A DNA stretch of 64,000 nucleotides. It comes from Manduca sexta (taxonomy: Eukaryota > Arthropoda > Insecta > Lepidoptera > Sphingidae). Shown piece by piece: positions 12,490 to 25,249 of this stretch; the stretch's first letter is position 1, and each line of letters begins with the position of its first letter. The notes beneath the pieces are model-generated. The model was given only the letters and a program-made list of their open reading frames with translations. It was not told the DNA's origin and ran no database searches. Made by a program: the position numbers and the translations under genes. The DNA is taken from NCBI RefSeq assembly GCF_014839805.1, contig NC_051118.1, positions 3,216,391 to 3,280,390 of the forward strand. Reading direction: 5' to 3'.

Positions 12490-12945
12490 ATTTTTATGGT
12501 CAGAGGGCCTTATTCCGTCTACGGGGCATATTCGTATTTTTCTAATTACGAGCGTTCTAATCGAAGGACAGCTTTGATAGCTGTATTCTGCCGTGCTAAG
12601 CGCAAAAGCGATATATCAGGGAAACCTTATTTCGAGATAATCGAAGTCTTGTAAATATAGTTTTATATTTTTGTATGTAGAACTGAGATAGTTCGAAAGT
12701 TTTTTTAACAAGTTCTAAACAAGATACCGTTATGTGGGTAAGTTCATTGGTTGGGCATTTCTTTAAGCTATCCGACGCCATAAAAATTAAGATTTTTATT
12801 TGTTTTAGATACCGCTTTTGCGCTTAGCAAGGCAGCATAGGTAAATAGGGGATTTCTTGACTCTCGAGCTGTCCTTCGAACGCCCGCAATCGCAAGACGG
12901 ATTCGCCCGTATAGACGGAATAGGGCCCTCTGACCTTGCCCGTTA
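12490..12945. mobile_element. Foldback (long inverted repeat) element
   Basis: The left arm, about 12497-12620, contains ggtcagagggcc, cgaaggacagct and gctaagcgcaaaagcg. It is repeated in reverse complement at about 12812-12940 in the same order, around a central spacer of about 190 bp. This is the architecture of a hairpin-type non-autonomous element. The arms are imperfect, so it is not recent. It lies just 3' of SNAPC1 and may supply that gene's poly(A) signal (minus-strand AATAAA at 12800-12795). Confidence 0.6.
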
Positions 12946-13068
12946 AATTGTGATAATGGGAATAAGAACCTTATTGTCCTAAGCATAAGGTGATCCTTAA
13001 AACACCATACAGTATGTAAAAATACCAACGTCGAAACATCAGATCAGACACAAACCTGAAATTACAAC

Positions 13069-16000
13069 CTACTTCTTTTTATTCTTATTCTCTACAAAAT
13101 TGGCCAGAGACAACATTCCCATCCTTTGAAACTTGGTTTTGATAAAGGGCCTTTTCAAATCACGTTTGTCCTTCTTCCCTATTTGTTGAGAGGGTTTTTT
13201 GAATACTTCCGACATCACTTTGTCCTCATCACTGACGAGGTTCGGCGTCCCTGAGGACTCTGGAGATGTATTAGCTTCATGGCTATTACCATCTTTACTT
13301 GCCACTTCAGTTTTTTCTTCATTATCGACTACATCTTCAGTGTTTGTATCACCAGTTGCAATCAATATTGGCAATCCTTTATCGTTACCTAGCATTGGAA
13401 TTGCATCATTGTCCTTTCCAGCATATTGATCTATAAATTCTATTTCGCAGACGTTTTCGTTGACTGCTGTTTCAGGTTCACTCTCATCTGAATCACTTAA
13501 AAGTACTTCGTCACTATCTGTACTGTCTAAATCGATGTCGTTGCGTCGCTTTTTTTTCCGCGCCCGCACTTTTGCGTTCCCTTTTCGTTTTCTTAAAGTA
13601 TTCTTTCGTTTCCTACTACTTTGAGGTGTACTGGAAAGAATGTCAAGTGATTATTATATATTTTAAATCAGGTATTAATGTAATCGCTTTGACATTATAT
13701 TACATTACAATGAAATATATTTATCGACAAAAAGAACCTATGATTTGTTGTCCATAATCAAGTAACATAAATAAATTAACAATAATTTTTTATGGTATAA
13801 AATTAGTCTGGATTATCCGAGTCTTAAGTTATAGGTTCAGAAGCTGCATTTGTACTGACTAACCATTACCAAGATATAAGTCGATAGAGCAAGTTAGAAA
13901 ACAAATATATCAATCATGCCAAATGTTACATGGATTATAAACAACACTTTGTTTAATTGAAGAATTTCATAAATATACCCACACGTCATTAGCTGCTGTT
14001 AGATGCGCTATCCCCTTGACCGGCATCCGCATGGCTTTTTCCTTGATAGCTTGAGCCGAGGACGATTCACCTTCAGAATTCGCAGTACCTGATAACAGAA
14101 AAACATTTGTCAGATCAGATTTATAGATATAGTTTAGCATTATTTAATGATAATCTTGCGTTAGATAGCTTGGAAATTTGGTTGAAAAAGAAGCTGTCAA
14201 ATTAGTGACAGTGAAATGTGACGTCACTCAATGCCACATTTCACTGTCACCAGCCATATCGCTGTGTGAGTGAGAAAAGGACAGCGCGATAACCCCACCA
14301 CGCCCTCACTTTTGCTCAAAACAATATTTCAAATATAAATAACTCCTCTATTTTTCAACCAATCTTGATGCTGATTTCACAGTACAATTTCTTTTTCATA
14401 TTATTTTCGATATGAAATAATAAACTAAATCAAACATAGGAAATTATCCTATCGCCTGTCTCATCATTAAAATATAAAAATAAACTCACCCCGAGGGCTG
14501 TTCTTTTTTTTGTCAATAATCCCATTGATGACATTCTTCAGTGATGTGTCCAACTCTGTGGGTAGGTTGTGGTTAAAATAGTTCAAATTGCGCTCCGACT
14601 TGCCTGGACCTAGAACAATTACAACATGCAAACATTGATCTATTTGTTATTTGCTTAAAACATTTTTCTACAACCTAGTTTGGCATTGAATCTAGTCTTG
14701 AGATTCAGGGTCTTTTAAAAATAACCTGATGTTACCTTAAAGGTTGGCAATGCATAAAAATCGTCTGATATTATGATTTTCTCATAATCCGCATTGTCTT
14801 ATGAATTTTTTTTGAGCTGGCAACCCCTATTTACCTTTATAAACTGCCAAAATGTTATTAAAGCCTCTAATAATAATAATAAATAATATCAGCCCTGTAT
14901 TATATACTTGCCCACTGCTGAGCACGAGCCTCCTCTACTACTGAGAGGGATTAGGCCTTAGTCCACCACACTGGCCTAGTGCGGATTGGTAGACTTCAAA
15001 CACCTTCGAAATTCCTATAGAGAACTTCTCAGATGTGCAGGTCTCAGATGTTCCTCACGACGTTTTCCTTCACCGTTAAAGCGAACAATAAATTCACAAA
15101 GAATACACATATGATTTTAGAAAAGTCAGAGGTGTGTGCCTTTGGGATTTGAACCTGCGGACATTGGTCTTGGCAGTCCGTTCCACACCCAACTAGGCTA
15201 TCCCCGTTTAAAGCCTCTATTCTTAGTAAATTGTTATAAATTCTTACCGACTATGTTATCTTTAGCTCTCTTGTAAAAAATGCTAAGTCTATTCAAGTCC
15301 CTGATAATGTCCAGCTCTTCGTTCTGTCTGTAGAATACACCTTTTGGGCGAATACCTTGCTTGTCCATTGATGAATATCCTAAAAATTAAATAGAGACTG
15401 ACATTTTCGGAGAATTTTTTCTATCATCTTTTATGTAACAATCAAAGACATATTGTATATTATTGTACTATATAACAATAGTGCATTTTAAACTGAAATA
15501 TGTAAGAAGCACATCCAATTGGAACGGAATTAACATTATTAACCAAATAAGAGCTTAAAAATAATTACACTATAATTGTATTCAGCTAGTGATAGTACAC
15601 AAAGCCCAATGTTATTACTCAAGTGAATTTTATAGTATATGTGTAATTGTTGTTGGTGTATCTAAATAAATAAATAAATACCTTCCAGATATTTCCTAAT
15701 AGGGTACTCTATGCCTCTCTCTCTCTGCACCGCATGGTAATGAGAGCTAGTGATCAGAACAGAGCCCAGTATATACAACACATCAAGACGTCTGTTCCGC
15801 CTCGCCACAGTCTGTATTCTCTGTATAGCCACCACATCTTCAGGGACTAGACGGAGATAAGCAAACTTTGAAATTGGCTGCAGATTTATGAGTCCGTAGA
15901 TGAGGAATAGGCCGGCTACAGACTCCTGTAAAGGTGTAAAAGATTTGATTGTTGTGTCAGTGTGGAGGTGTGAGAATATGCAGAAATGATGCAAAACATT

Positions 16001-16803
16001 TTGGATTATTTCAGATTGTGTAAATTATTGATATTAAAATAAAACAATTTTGCAGATTTTATAGCAGTTTTTATATTATAATTTTCTACTGAGTTTCAAA
16101 AACTGTTGGGGGAAAATTATTATATAAAAACTTTGATAAAATCTGCAAAATAGTTTTATTTTTATGTCTAACATTCACATAACATTTGAAAGCATTATAA
16201 ATTATAGGTAGTTACATTATGTGTCAGTTGACCACATTGGCCATTGGCTGGCAAGGATCCTAGCCACTATCCCTTACATAATTCTATTTAAGGACTAATA
16301 ATAGGATAATCATGCTCATTGCATATTGACTTATAAAAAAATAATGACTATATACCTCATAATTGTCTGTATTAGCTACCATGTAGTGTTTAGCTATCTG
16401 CAGCACCTCTTCTGATAGCTCCGCAATCTCTGAACATAGTGGTCTGCCGCTGAAATAGAATAATAACTTCTCAGACATGTTTTTCCATAGTCATTGATCA
16501 ACCAAATACTAAAGAAAGATGTTTTTCATACATACACTGTACATACAACAAGCTTTACTTACTGAAAAACACAGGCGAAATCCATCTCCTGCCAAACATC
16601 GCAAAACTTTTCATAACTTAGTGTGTTTACTTGGGAACACCTGTGTATCAGTTCGTCGCAGTCGTCAGCGAACCCGTCGGCTATGTACACGCTGCAAATG
16701 TAGTTAGCATTTACGTGGTGCCCTGAAAAATTTAATACATTTAAATGAATTGTTTTTATAGCGGTTCTTCACAATAAAATGTTTAAAATAACTCACGAGC
16801 CAT
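13069..16803 (-). CDS. SNAPC1: snRNA-activating protein complex subunit 1 (SNAP43)
   Basis: SNAPC1 is a subunit of SNAPc, the nuclear complex that binds the proximal sequence element of snRNA genes for RNA polymerase II and III. Eight coding exons are joined in phase: 16803-16797, 16722-16563, 16449-16356, 15925-15682, 15379-15248, 14609-14490, 14088-13983 and 13630-13069. The total is 1425 nt, 474 residues plus stop. The N-terminal half shows the SNAP43 domain order: an acidic helix region, YEKFCDVWQEMDF and ACVFHGRPLC (residues 39-61; the human protein has a matching F-C-G-R site), then a hydrophobic LFLIYGLINLQ segment and a basic R/L-rich region. The C-terminal half is disordered, with a dense Lys/Arg cluster at about 292-316 (probable nuclear signal), then an acidic Ser/Asp/Glu stretch and a Lys-rich end. 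The first exon codes only Met-Ala and one base. Exon 7 uses a weaker GTGGGT donor, chosen because it alone keeps the frame. Confidence 0.92.
14205..14250. repeat. Perfect 16-bp hairpin with CRE-like centre in SNAPC1 intron 6
   Basis: Arms GTGACAGTGAAATGTG (14205-14220) and its exact complement (14235-14250) flank a 14-nt loop. TGACGTCA, an eight-base palindrome identical to the CRE consensus, spans the first arm and loop. This is probably the core of a small MITE; a regulatory role is speculative. Confidence 0.6.
14858..15219 (-). mobile_element. tRNA-derived SINE (family A), copy 1, with 12-bp target duplication
   Basis: The SINE body is 14870-15207 and is read on the minus strand. Direct repeats TTAAAGCCTCTA flank it at 14858-14869 and 15208-15219. 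The minus-strand head carries pol III box A and box B-like sequences (GGTTCAAATCCC). The 3' end is an ATA/TAT simple repeat next to the left duplication, as expected for LINE-driven insertion. It lies in SNAPC1 intron 5, in sense with the gene. Confidence 0.9.
16036..16165. repeat. Long hairpin in SNAPC1 intron 3
   Basis: About 52 bp (16036-16087), including ttttgcagattttat, recur as an imperfect reverse complement at about 16111-16165 with a loop of some 24 nt. This is a small foldback MITE-like structure with no coding capacity. It lies between SNAPC1 coding exons 3 and 4. Confidence 0.6.
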
Positions 16804-18159
16804 GTTTATGTTGTTTATTATGGAAATCGTAGCAAATAGAATATAAAACGGTAGTTTAACACATAATCAAAGCCGCTTTTCTTGACTTTATCAATATTCT
16901 TTCCGGCTGTTTTAAATTTTATTTGAAGAAAATTTTATTGTACACTTGTAACATTATTCCAGAATCCATAATACTGGAAATAGGAATGTCCTTTGCCTAG
17001 TATGAGTATTGACATCAGTGAATAAGTTACATGTAAAACTGGGACTTTAGAAAGACATAATAAAATATAGTATGCTAAAAATAATCTTAGCAGATGTGCG
17101 GTATATGGAATATATTTGACATTTGATTAATAACAATTTTTTAATTTCTATTTGCTCAATTAACACAAAGGAACTGCAGTATATACAGCCTAAGCAGTAA
17201 ACATTATTTTGAAGTCATCGATATTTTGGAGTATCCTTTTCCAATATTGGTGTTGATCTCATGATAATTCATAAGCGAGGCGGAAAATAACTGTGTAAAC
17301 CACAGGTAATATACACTAACTTAAAAAAAATATGATTTTTTTGTATTTATTTATTTTAAAGATCATTAACGATATGAGGTATCTTCATGAATAGGAATCT
17401 GCAGAGCCCTAGCACCATCAGAACTAAGGTTCCATATCCAATGTTACCAAAAGAACAATTTAAATAGGAAAAAGCCTAAGTCCCGCATGTGTTATGTATA
17501 ACTTATAAGTCTGACAAGTTTCACTTGAGTTTACTCTTCACAAACTTTTACGTTTATAACAAGCCATGTGGCATGTGGGAAAGTACTTCACTCGTTATTC
17601 AGTTGGTTTGATAATCGTTTGATATTACCACAAATCTGTGGACATTACAAGAAACACGACGATATGGAGTCTATAACTTTTTGTATAAAAGAATATATCT
17701 AACACTCTTGAGTTGTTCTTTTTTATGATCAGACACTTTTTGCTGTTCATTTTTTATCCTTTATAAATACATATCAAAGTAGTGTAAGAACTTATAGATC
17801 TGTAAAAACTACCTACTCCTACTTCTTATCTCATAATTCTCCTTACGCCACATCAGTTTTTCCTCTAAAATTGAACTGTATCATATGAGGAAACCTTTTT
17901 AGGCATAAAAATTACATAAGGACATTAAAATGAAAATATTCAGCCACAGTTAAATATTTATTAAACTTATACTAGCTCAATTCAATACAACAAGGGCAAT
18001 GAAACACTGATAAACATGCTTAATATTTAATTGATTTGTCAAACTAACGCATCCTCCACATGGCAACACCAGGAACCATAGACAATGAAAATGCTTGCGC
18101 GATTAAAGATGCGTGTTTATTGCGGATGTAACACTACTGTAATAAACTAATAATTTTGT
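16804..18159. other. Intergenic region between SNAPC1 start and COX5B stop
   Basis: AT-rich and non-coding. It should contain the SNAPC1 promoter immediately above 16803 and the COX5B 3'UTR below 18160, where a minus-strand AATAAA lies at 18121-18116. No repeat or RNA gene was recognised. Confidence 0.5.
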
Positions 18160-21100
18160 TTAGTGTAGAGGCTGCTTCTCGACCAGTTTGTACCAGTGTC
18201 CGCACTCGCAGCGACGGGGGTTGTCCTGGAATGGCAAAGTGATTAATTGGCAACATTATTTTATAAGGGACTTTGTACAATTATGGCACATGTCTATTGT
18301 TAAAAATTCTGCTCTCTTTTGAATTAAGAATGTTGAACATTAAATTACGCATTTCTAAATTAATATGTTATTAAATTCTTATGAAAAAATAAATATAGAA
18401 AATCTAATGATATTATTTCTGAAGGATATACTAGAAAACCTACAAAATTATGCTCACACTAAAGAAGGTTTTTCTAGAAAGTCTAATTAAAGGCCCCTTT
18501 ACATAAACAATCTCAATCAAATTCTTCAATCCACTCTTGAAAATAAACCAATTTAAATTAATAAAAAAAAAGTTTTTATTCAACTTTACATGATGGATTA
18601 AAGAAAAATTTGTAGCGTTTATTGTAAATGGCCGTTAAATAATTAGTATAAGGCTAACTCTTTTCTCTCTTAGCTTTTCACATAAAAAAGACTTGACTTG
18701 CATATTTTTACATGCTGTAATGAAATATTAATGTTACCTTGTGTAACCAGAGCCAGGTGACGGCTGTGGCGTGTTCCTCACCTGAAAACAATACGTCGTA
18801 AATCAGTATACAATATAACATTACAGATACAGTCAGAAAAGTGGCTGAACAAATTAAATTTCAAGTCACTCCTAACACATTAACTTATCGCGATAAAATT
18901 TTAACTTTATCTAAAATATAGTTAACCATGTGTAATATATTTTAGTGAAGAAAGACAATATGTAATAGGTACACAAAAGTTTAAAGGCAATTTGAATTTT
19001 TTAATTAGTTTAACTACTTTTGTAGCAGACTGGACATAATATAATGTTTGTGTCGAATTTAAACATCAACAAAATAGATGTTCTTGAACATTATTATTAA
19101 TATTGTGATATTATTTTTAGTCCCATTAAGAGATAAGTCTATAATCCTTTTACCATTTGTCAGGCATACCAATGTGGAGGTGTAGAGATATAGCATGTTT
19201 TTTAAATATTCTGATAAACCACATTTAAAAGCAAACTAATCTATTGGTGGGAAGAGGGTTTTTCTTATGTTTGATTTTGTACATTACTCTACACTAGGTG
19301 TTACTTGCGCTGCCTGCATGAATTTCATCTACGAAATCACTGTATGACAAAATCATACTACAAAAGTTCCTAAAACACTGTACAATGTCTATTTGGTGAA
19401 TAATAATTAGTATTATATTCTTTAAGCTGGAAGTGAATAATCAGGATAAAAAATAACCATGTGTTAATCCGGGACATGGTCTACCTGTGTGGAAAATTCA
19501 TTCAAAATCATTCAGTTGTTTCTCTTCTTACTTCTAGCAAACATACAACCAGCTAAACATTATCACAAAATTTCGAATTTCTAATATTAGTATGAGAAAT
19601 CTGAGTTTGCGAAAATTTTAAAACCTTTGGATATTTGTCACAAGTAAATGCGTAGAGAAAGCTCAAGGGATTTAGATAAAATTTGGTACATACATATTAT
19701 CACAATATCAATAGGATTAATACATAGGCTACTTTTTGTTCCAGTAATTTGCTCCCATTGGAAATAATGATTTTTTTTAAAACATATTTTTAAATATATA
19801 ACATGGCTATCGTACAAGTTTCGCTATCAATCAATCATTACAGTGTTTTAAGGACCTTTGTACCGACAATTCTTTTCACACGAACGAAGCCGCGATATTT
19901 AATAAAGATAAAAAAGAGGAATCAGTCAAATATCCAATTTACCATTAGATTTTACTTAAGTCCTGCTAAAGTATGTGAGATTACATAATCTGAAATGCAA
20001 CTCCAGCTATATTAGTAGTGTACTAAACATATACACATTAAAGTACTTGAGACTTATAACCATTACAAAGGCATATATAGCCTAGCTGTAAGTAAAGATG
20101 AAATATACTATAAGGTTTGTATAATAACTTACATCATTTGGTTAATTTAATCAATTAGTTATTATTTGGTTCATTTATTACAGTATTTTGGGAGGTTTTA
20201 CATTTATAGTGGTTGCAATCCAGAAAGGTACAAAATATATCCTACGACTAGCAGTAGTGGATGATACGGTTTTAGCATCCTATAAAGATTATTTCCTTTC
20301 CTTTGTTTTCTATAATTTAGATTTCATGTCAGTGTCCATTGTTATAAAAAATATTTTATAATATTTGCTATTACTGCTGGATATTAGCGAATGTGAAAGC
20401 CATAATATAAAAATATATTACTCACATATGCATCCAACAATGCGCGCATCGAAGCATGAGGGCACGAGGGTCGGGTTTTCGCGGGTGCCGGCAGCCTTCT
20501 TCAGCACCTTCATGTTGAAGGGGTCGTCGTTGCCAGCCTGCATGGCAAGCAGCTCCTGTCTTTCAATACCAGTGGCGTGTTCCAGCGGGTCGGCCATCAC
20601 TGTTACATAATACATGTATGTAAATTTCCAAAAACATAATAGGCAGCGGCGGCCTTTAGGCGGTGGCGAACCGGGCAACCGCCCAGGGCCTCGCGCGCGG
20701 TGATTTGAAGGACTTTTTTTACGATCTTACCAAGCAAACTGTTAAAACTGGGGATTTATTTGCACCGTCTGGGGCAACACGTTGTAATTATGATTTTGCC
20801 TGGGGCCTCGCGCCCACTAAGGCCGCCACTGATAAAAGGTGGTTACTAAAGTGTGGTAATATTTATTTTGTACGAATTATCATTTAAATTTGACAGTAGG
20901 GGTTCAATTTACAAAATTACCGACATTACTGCATTAGTTTGACAATTAATTATGTAGAACATGAAAAAATACATATGAAATAATATTATTCAATATGGTT
21001 ACAAAATTAAATGTTTATAGACATTTTAAAAAATATTATTTTATCTAATTTGTTCTTAAAAATAATCCCCATTTATGAAATTGTGCAGAAAATATAGGAA

Positions 21101-22112
21101 TATTATGATTTAATTGGTCTTAACTAATTAGATAAATATAATAGAATTTGATTAGGTAGGGGTACCTAATTATGGCATAGAATTACATTACTTATTACTA
21201 TAATCCTGATTACATGTATTACTTGTTTAAAAAGGTTATCTCCTCCAATAATCAAATTTACTATGGTTATAAAAAGTTTAAATATTTTGTATCATTTCAT
21301 GTTCCAATTGTATATTTTTTTTTTGCTCATTTTATTTTTGGTTTTGTTGGTCAATGACTTGTGAAGGACAAACAAACAATTTTACATATAAACCTCAAAA
21401 TTGAAAATTGTGTTTAGGTATATTTTCAAAAAACATTACACTATAATATGGACACACCCCATTCAGAAATATTTATGGATATTATTTTACTAGAATATCA
21501 TGTTTTTTATTTTTTCTTTGAAGAGTTATTGTGGTATTTTGTAAACTTAGCAGTGGTAATGCTTATAATTTTATAATTTCAAAATTGATTCATTTGTTAT
21601 ACTAATGTCCACTTTGATTACATTTACCTTATGTACCAAACCTATCAATAAGATAAGCAAGATAACCTAAAATCTATTGGTTTTTAGCTAAAGAGACCAA
21701 GGCACATCTACTTCCTCTTTAGAGTCTTTACAATATTATTCGATAAGGCAAACATTAATAATGTTGATTTTTTTAATAAACATACAAAAGGAAAATAAAT
21801 CAATACAATGTGATTGACATATAGTTTATATAACTGCGTTGACTGTATAAATATTATCCATATAAGGATGTTATGTCTAATAATATGAGTCATTGATATA
21901 AAATAAACAGTATTGTAATTATTTTCATGAGGTTTTCGAAATTTACAAGTGATTTTTGACATTACGTAACAAAATGTCAAGGGGTGCGACTTTATTTTAC
22001 ATGTGAAAAGTTTGAAATTCTTACTTTTATCGGCATATCCGCGTCTGGCGGTAGAAAACAGTACACTTCGTACTGCATTTCCTCTGATAATTTGTCTGCA
22101 CAAGGAAGCCAT
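18160..22112 (-). CDS. COX5B: Cytochrome c oxidase subunit 5B, mitochondrial
   Basis: COX5B is the zinc-binding, matrix-facing nuclear-encoded subunit of complex IV. Four exons join in phase: 22112-22025, 20599-20426, 18781-18738 and 18225-18160, giving 372 nt and 123 residues. Residues 1-27 are rich in Arg, Ser and Ala with no acidic residue, a typical mitochondrial presequence. The body has DPLEHATGIERQELL, GNDDPFNMKVLKKAAGT and NPTLVPSCFDARIVGC. The zinc site is visible as GCIC near residue 86 and RRCECGHWYKLVEK near the C-terminus. From memory, the vertebrate protein has CxxC in the second half, while here it is CEC. All three introns have good GT-AG borders. Intron 1 (1.4 kb) contains a hAT-like MITE. 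Length and composition are normal for the family, so this looks like the functional housekeeping gene. Confidence 0.96.
20636..20839. mobile_element. hAT-like MITE in COX5B intron 1, with 8-bp target duplication
   Basis: The 188-bp element (20644-20831) begins CAGCGGCGGCCTTTAG and ends with the near-complement CTAAGGCCGCCACTG. It is flanked by ATAATAGG (20636-20643) and ATAAAAGG (20832-20839), 7 of 8 identical. The CAG ends and 8-bp duplication fit the hAT superfamily. It is GC-rich against an AT-rich intron and has no coding capacity. Confidence 0.8.
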
Positions 22113-23277
22113 TCTACTTTATTTTCTCACTAGACCGCTTCTCACGATAGCAAGTGGATCAAAAATTGTGTGGTGAATAGTGATGTGAAAAAAAATTATA
22201 GTGAAGTAGTCGATTTGACCACAGATTCAGCAAATCTATGAGGGACTAAAGCGATGAGTCCGTGAAAAAGTGAATAACTACGGCACGTATGGGAAAATTA
22301 ATTTGTTTATTTCAATTTAGGAATAATAAATAATGATTGAAATTGATAACATGGATTTTTGTATAAAAATTAAATAAAATATGATTTTTGTTGCTAGATT
22401 CCAAAATGGGAGATGTAACTATAGTTCCAAGTCCTTTGTTAGATGGCGTTAAACCAAAATTTATGCACAATATAATCTTTTTAACATTTTCAGTATTTTT
22501 TATTTGGTTGCGAAAGTGTAAATAACCTTTCTCCTTTTTATTACTGCTCTTTTGATCTAGTACCAAGTATGAGTAAGCTATTTATTGGGTCAGCGAATTG
22601 GTTGTCCAGACAAAAAAATATTTTATCGAGATTTTTCTAGTTGATATCAGGGTGCTGCATGTAAAAATAAATTTTAATGTTTATTTTCACAATTGACTTC
22701 TCCTTGATGGAATTAGAATTCAACGTGTAATGAAACGCGGTTTGTAACAGAGCTATTGTATTTATTGAAATAACTGTGTCTGAAAATACGTAATAAATTA
22801 ATTAGGTTGTACTTCATTACTTGTTATCGTATTTATTCGGCTTTCGGCGTACTGCATTTACTCTTTGCCGTAATTAGTATTGACAATAATGTAAATACAC
22901 CTGTTTACAATATCTCATGTATACCTGTTGGCCGCACCCAGTGGACTTCAAATATTCCATTATTAAGATCGCATATCCGAACTATAAAAATATTATTGAG
23001 CAATAACCGTGTAATAATAATAAACTTGCATATAATATTAGTGACTATTCTTACAACTTCTTTTTTACTACTTTATTTATGAAGGTGTTTTCTTTGGCAT
23101 CTGTGCTTGAGAGGAACTGAAAGAATAACAATATTATATTTTTTGTTACATTTTGATATTGATAACTTAAATTGATTATTTGCATACCAAGGCGTGCAGA
23201 ACAAATTTCACTTTGTGTCGAATTTTATTTATCTTGTTAGCACATAGAACCAGAGAAGATATAACGGTGGAGCGAAA
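22113..23277. other. Intergenic spacer between COX5B and the six-cysteine protein gene
   Basis: 1.17 kb of AT-rich non-coding DNA. The COX5B promoter should lie just above 22112. I see no repeat structure or conserved frame. Confidence 0.45.
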
Positions 23278-24031
23278 TCAATTTCTCGTTCGGCCGCTTC
23301 TCTGCGTAAAGCAGCCTTTGAAAGAGTTCAACCGCACGTCAATTTCACCTTCTTCCAACTGAAATTATAAAAAAATCTCACTCATAATTTATTTTTCTGA
23401 TGAAAACCATATTTTACAGAATATTATGGACATTCAAAAAAAATAAATACTCAGAGATTATAGTTAAAGTCACGTTTTAGTGTCAAGAGTGAAAAAATGA
23501 CATACACTATTTTGATTATTTTGAGTAATATGCGTAGCATTCCACCAAAGGAAGTTTGTTATTGTCATTAAATTATCAGTTTCGTGCCATATTATTACAT
23601 AGTAATTAAATATCCTATCTTTAATACAAAGAAGGAGGTAAAATATTTTATTTTTCGTTTTGGTTTCATTACCGGATCAGCCTGATAAAGCTCCCTGTAG
23701 CAAGAAGGAGAAACGCATTCTCTAACGCAGCGAGTTTTTTGTAATCCAGACAGATGGCTGCATGCGCTACTTTGTTCACACGCTGTTTCAAATTCCCTGA
23801 ATGTCATTTCCTGAAATATAATTGTACATAAATATATATATTATCTACTTATGTATGTCCGTCGGCCAATGGCCTAACTCGCACATAATCATTATTTACG
23901 TTTTTAGGCGAATCTTTGTACTGATATTCCTTGAAGGTAAAAGTGACTGGGGTCTGTTCGTTTGATCCTTTACATGTACCATAGAATCCAAAAACAGTGT
24001 ACCATCCAAGCAATATAGCTATGCGAAACAT
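23278..24031 (-). CDS. Small predicted secreted six-cysteine protein, function unknown
   Basis: Three exons join in phase 0: 24031-23879 (donor GTTAGG), 23810-23673 (donor GTAATG) and 23358-23278 (acceptor TTTCAG), giving 123 residues. Residues 1 to about 21 are a hydrophobic signal peptide (MFRIAILLGWYTVFGFYG). The mature part has six cysteines at residues 62, 68, 79, 83, 88 and 113. The segment FREFETACEQSSACSHL is followed by CVRECVSPSCYRELYQADP and then LEEGEIDVRLNSFKGCF. The last segment looks familiar to me as a conserved piece of an uncharacterised insect protein, but I cannot name a family. The cysteine pattern suggests disulfides in an extracellular or ER-lumen protein. The spacing is not the twin CX9C of mitochondrial intermembrane proteins. 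The exon 1 donor is weak but is the only one that keeps frame and removes the stop. Confidence 0.75.
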
Positions 24032-25249
24032 TTTATATTATTTTCTATTCACTGCTGGTACAGGATAACAAAAATTGTAGTCTTTATTTTTTCATTGGTA
24101 ATAAAATCGATAATGCTGTCAAGTTGCAGTAGATTTACGAACATGCGCAGTGTTATCACTTCGGGAACGCTTCCACCTTGTAGAATATTTAGAATAACGG
24201 TAAAAAATATAATATAGTTGTCTGTTTGCAAAACATAATATTGAATTATTGAAGATTTATTATTATATACACTAGTCACTAATTACAAAATATAAATGTC
24301 CTTTTTTCTGTGCCAGGGTTAATGAAATTAGTCTTTTATTGTATTTTCTTACTTATAATTATTGTTTGAAGAAAATTTGGAATAATAAATTATTAACTAA
24401 TTATTGGCTTTGTAATTAATCGACTATTTTAATATTTTTGTAATCTGTCATAGCGTACATCACTAAGGTGTGCCCATATTGAACGTAGGGTTGTGCGACA
24501 TTCTGTGAATGAACGAAATTAGAATCGTGTCTCTTCGTTTGATATAGTGTTTGTTTTGATATTCATTATCGAACCACTTGCCAGAGATATTTTTTTTACA
24601 AATGTCCAAATTGTACTTTTATGTATCCAGAGGCGTAACTTGTTATCCGATAAAAGAGCTATGTATGAATGTTCTTAAATTATTAAAAAAATATATCATT
24701 GTTGTATTGTAACATACTATATGGGACATTTGAAATGTTTACAAAACTAAATAACATTTTTCTAGAAATTTAATAAAAATGGTAAAATTACATTTCCTCA
24801 GTCAATAAAAAATTTATTGTGCGACATTGAAAACTATTTTGTCCTCATTTTTTGTAATGTTTGTATATTTGTATATTTTATACCCTTAAATTTATGTATT
24901 TGCGTATGTACGTAGGTATTTATATATAAAAAATATACTTATATATTTTTAATATATACTACGTATGCCCTAGACTTCCCTTTTTCGTTAATCTCTCTTA
25001 TTCGATCCAATGGTTGTCTGTAGGAGTTTGCCTTGAGCGATAAGACAGCCAATGGTACCTATACTGTGTCTTCAATATTTTTGATATCATGTACAGTGCT
25101 TATGTTTTTGGTTTAGATTAGAGCTATATATAAATAAATTGTAAGTTTTCTGCACCATAAAAATATGCTACATCGATCATTTTATGGAGACGAACTAAGA
25201 AATGAGTTGCAAATTGTGTTTGGGAGTACACTTATATTGCATGATATCA
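24032..25249. other. Intergenic, AT-rich
   Basis: This is the upstream region of the six-cysteine protein gene. No coding exon or clear repeat was found. The part from 24840 to 24960 is very AT-rich, with short tandem TATATA-like sequence. Confidence 0.45.

Noticed and set aside
22230..22275. Sequence resembling a hammerhead core (cgatgagtccgtga)
   Set aside because: The essential CTGATGA and GAAA elements are both altered, so it is unlikely to be a ribozyme.
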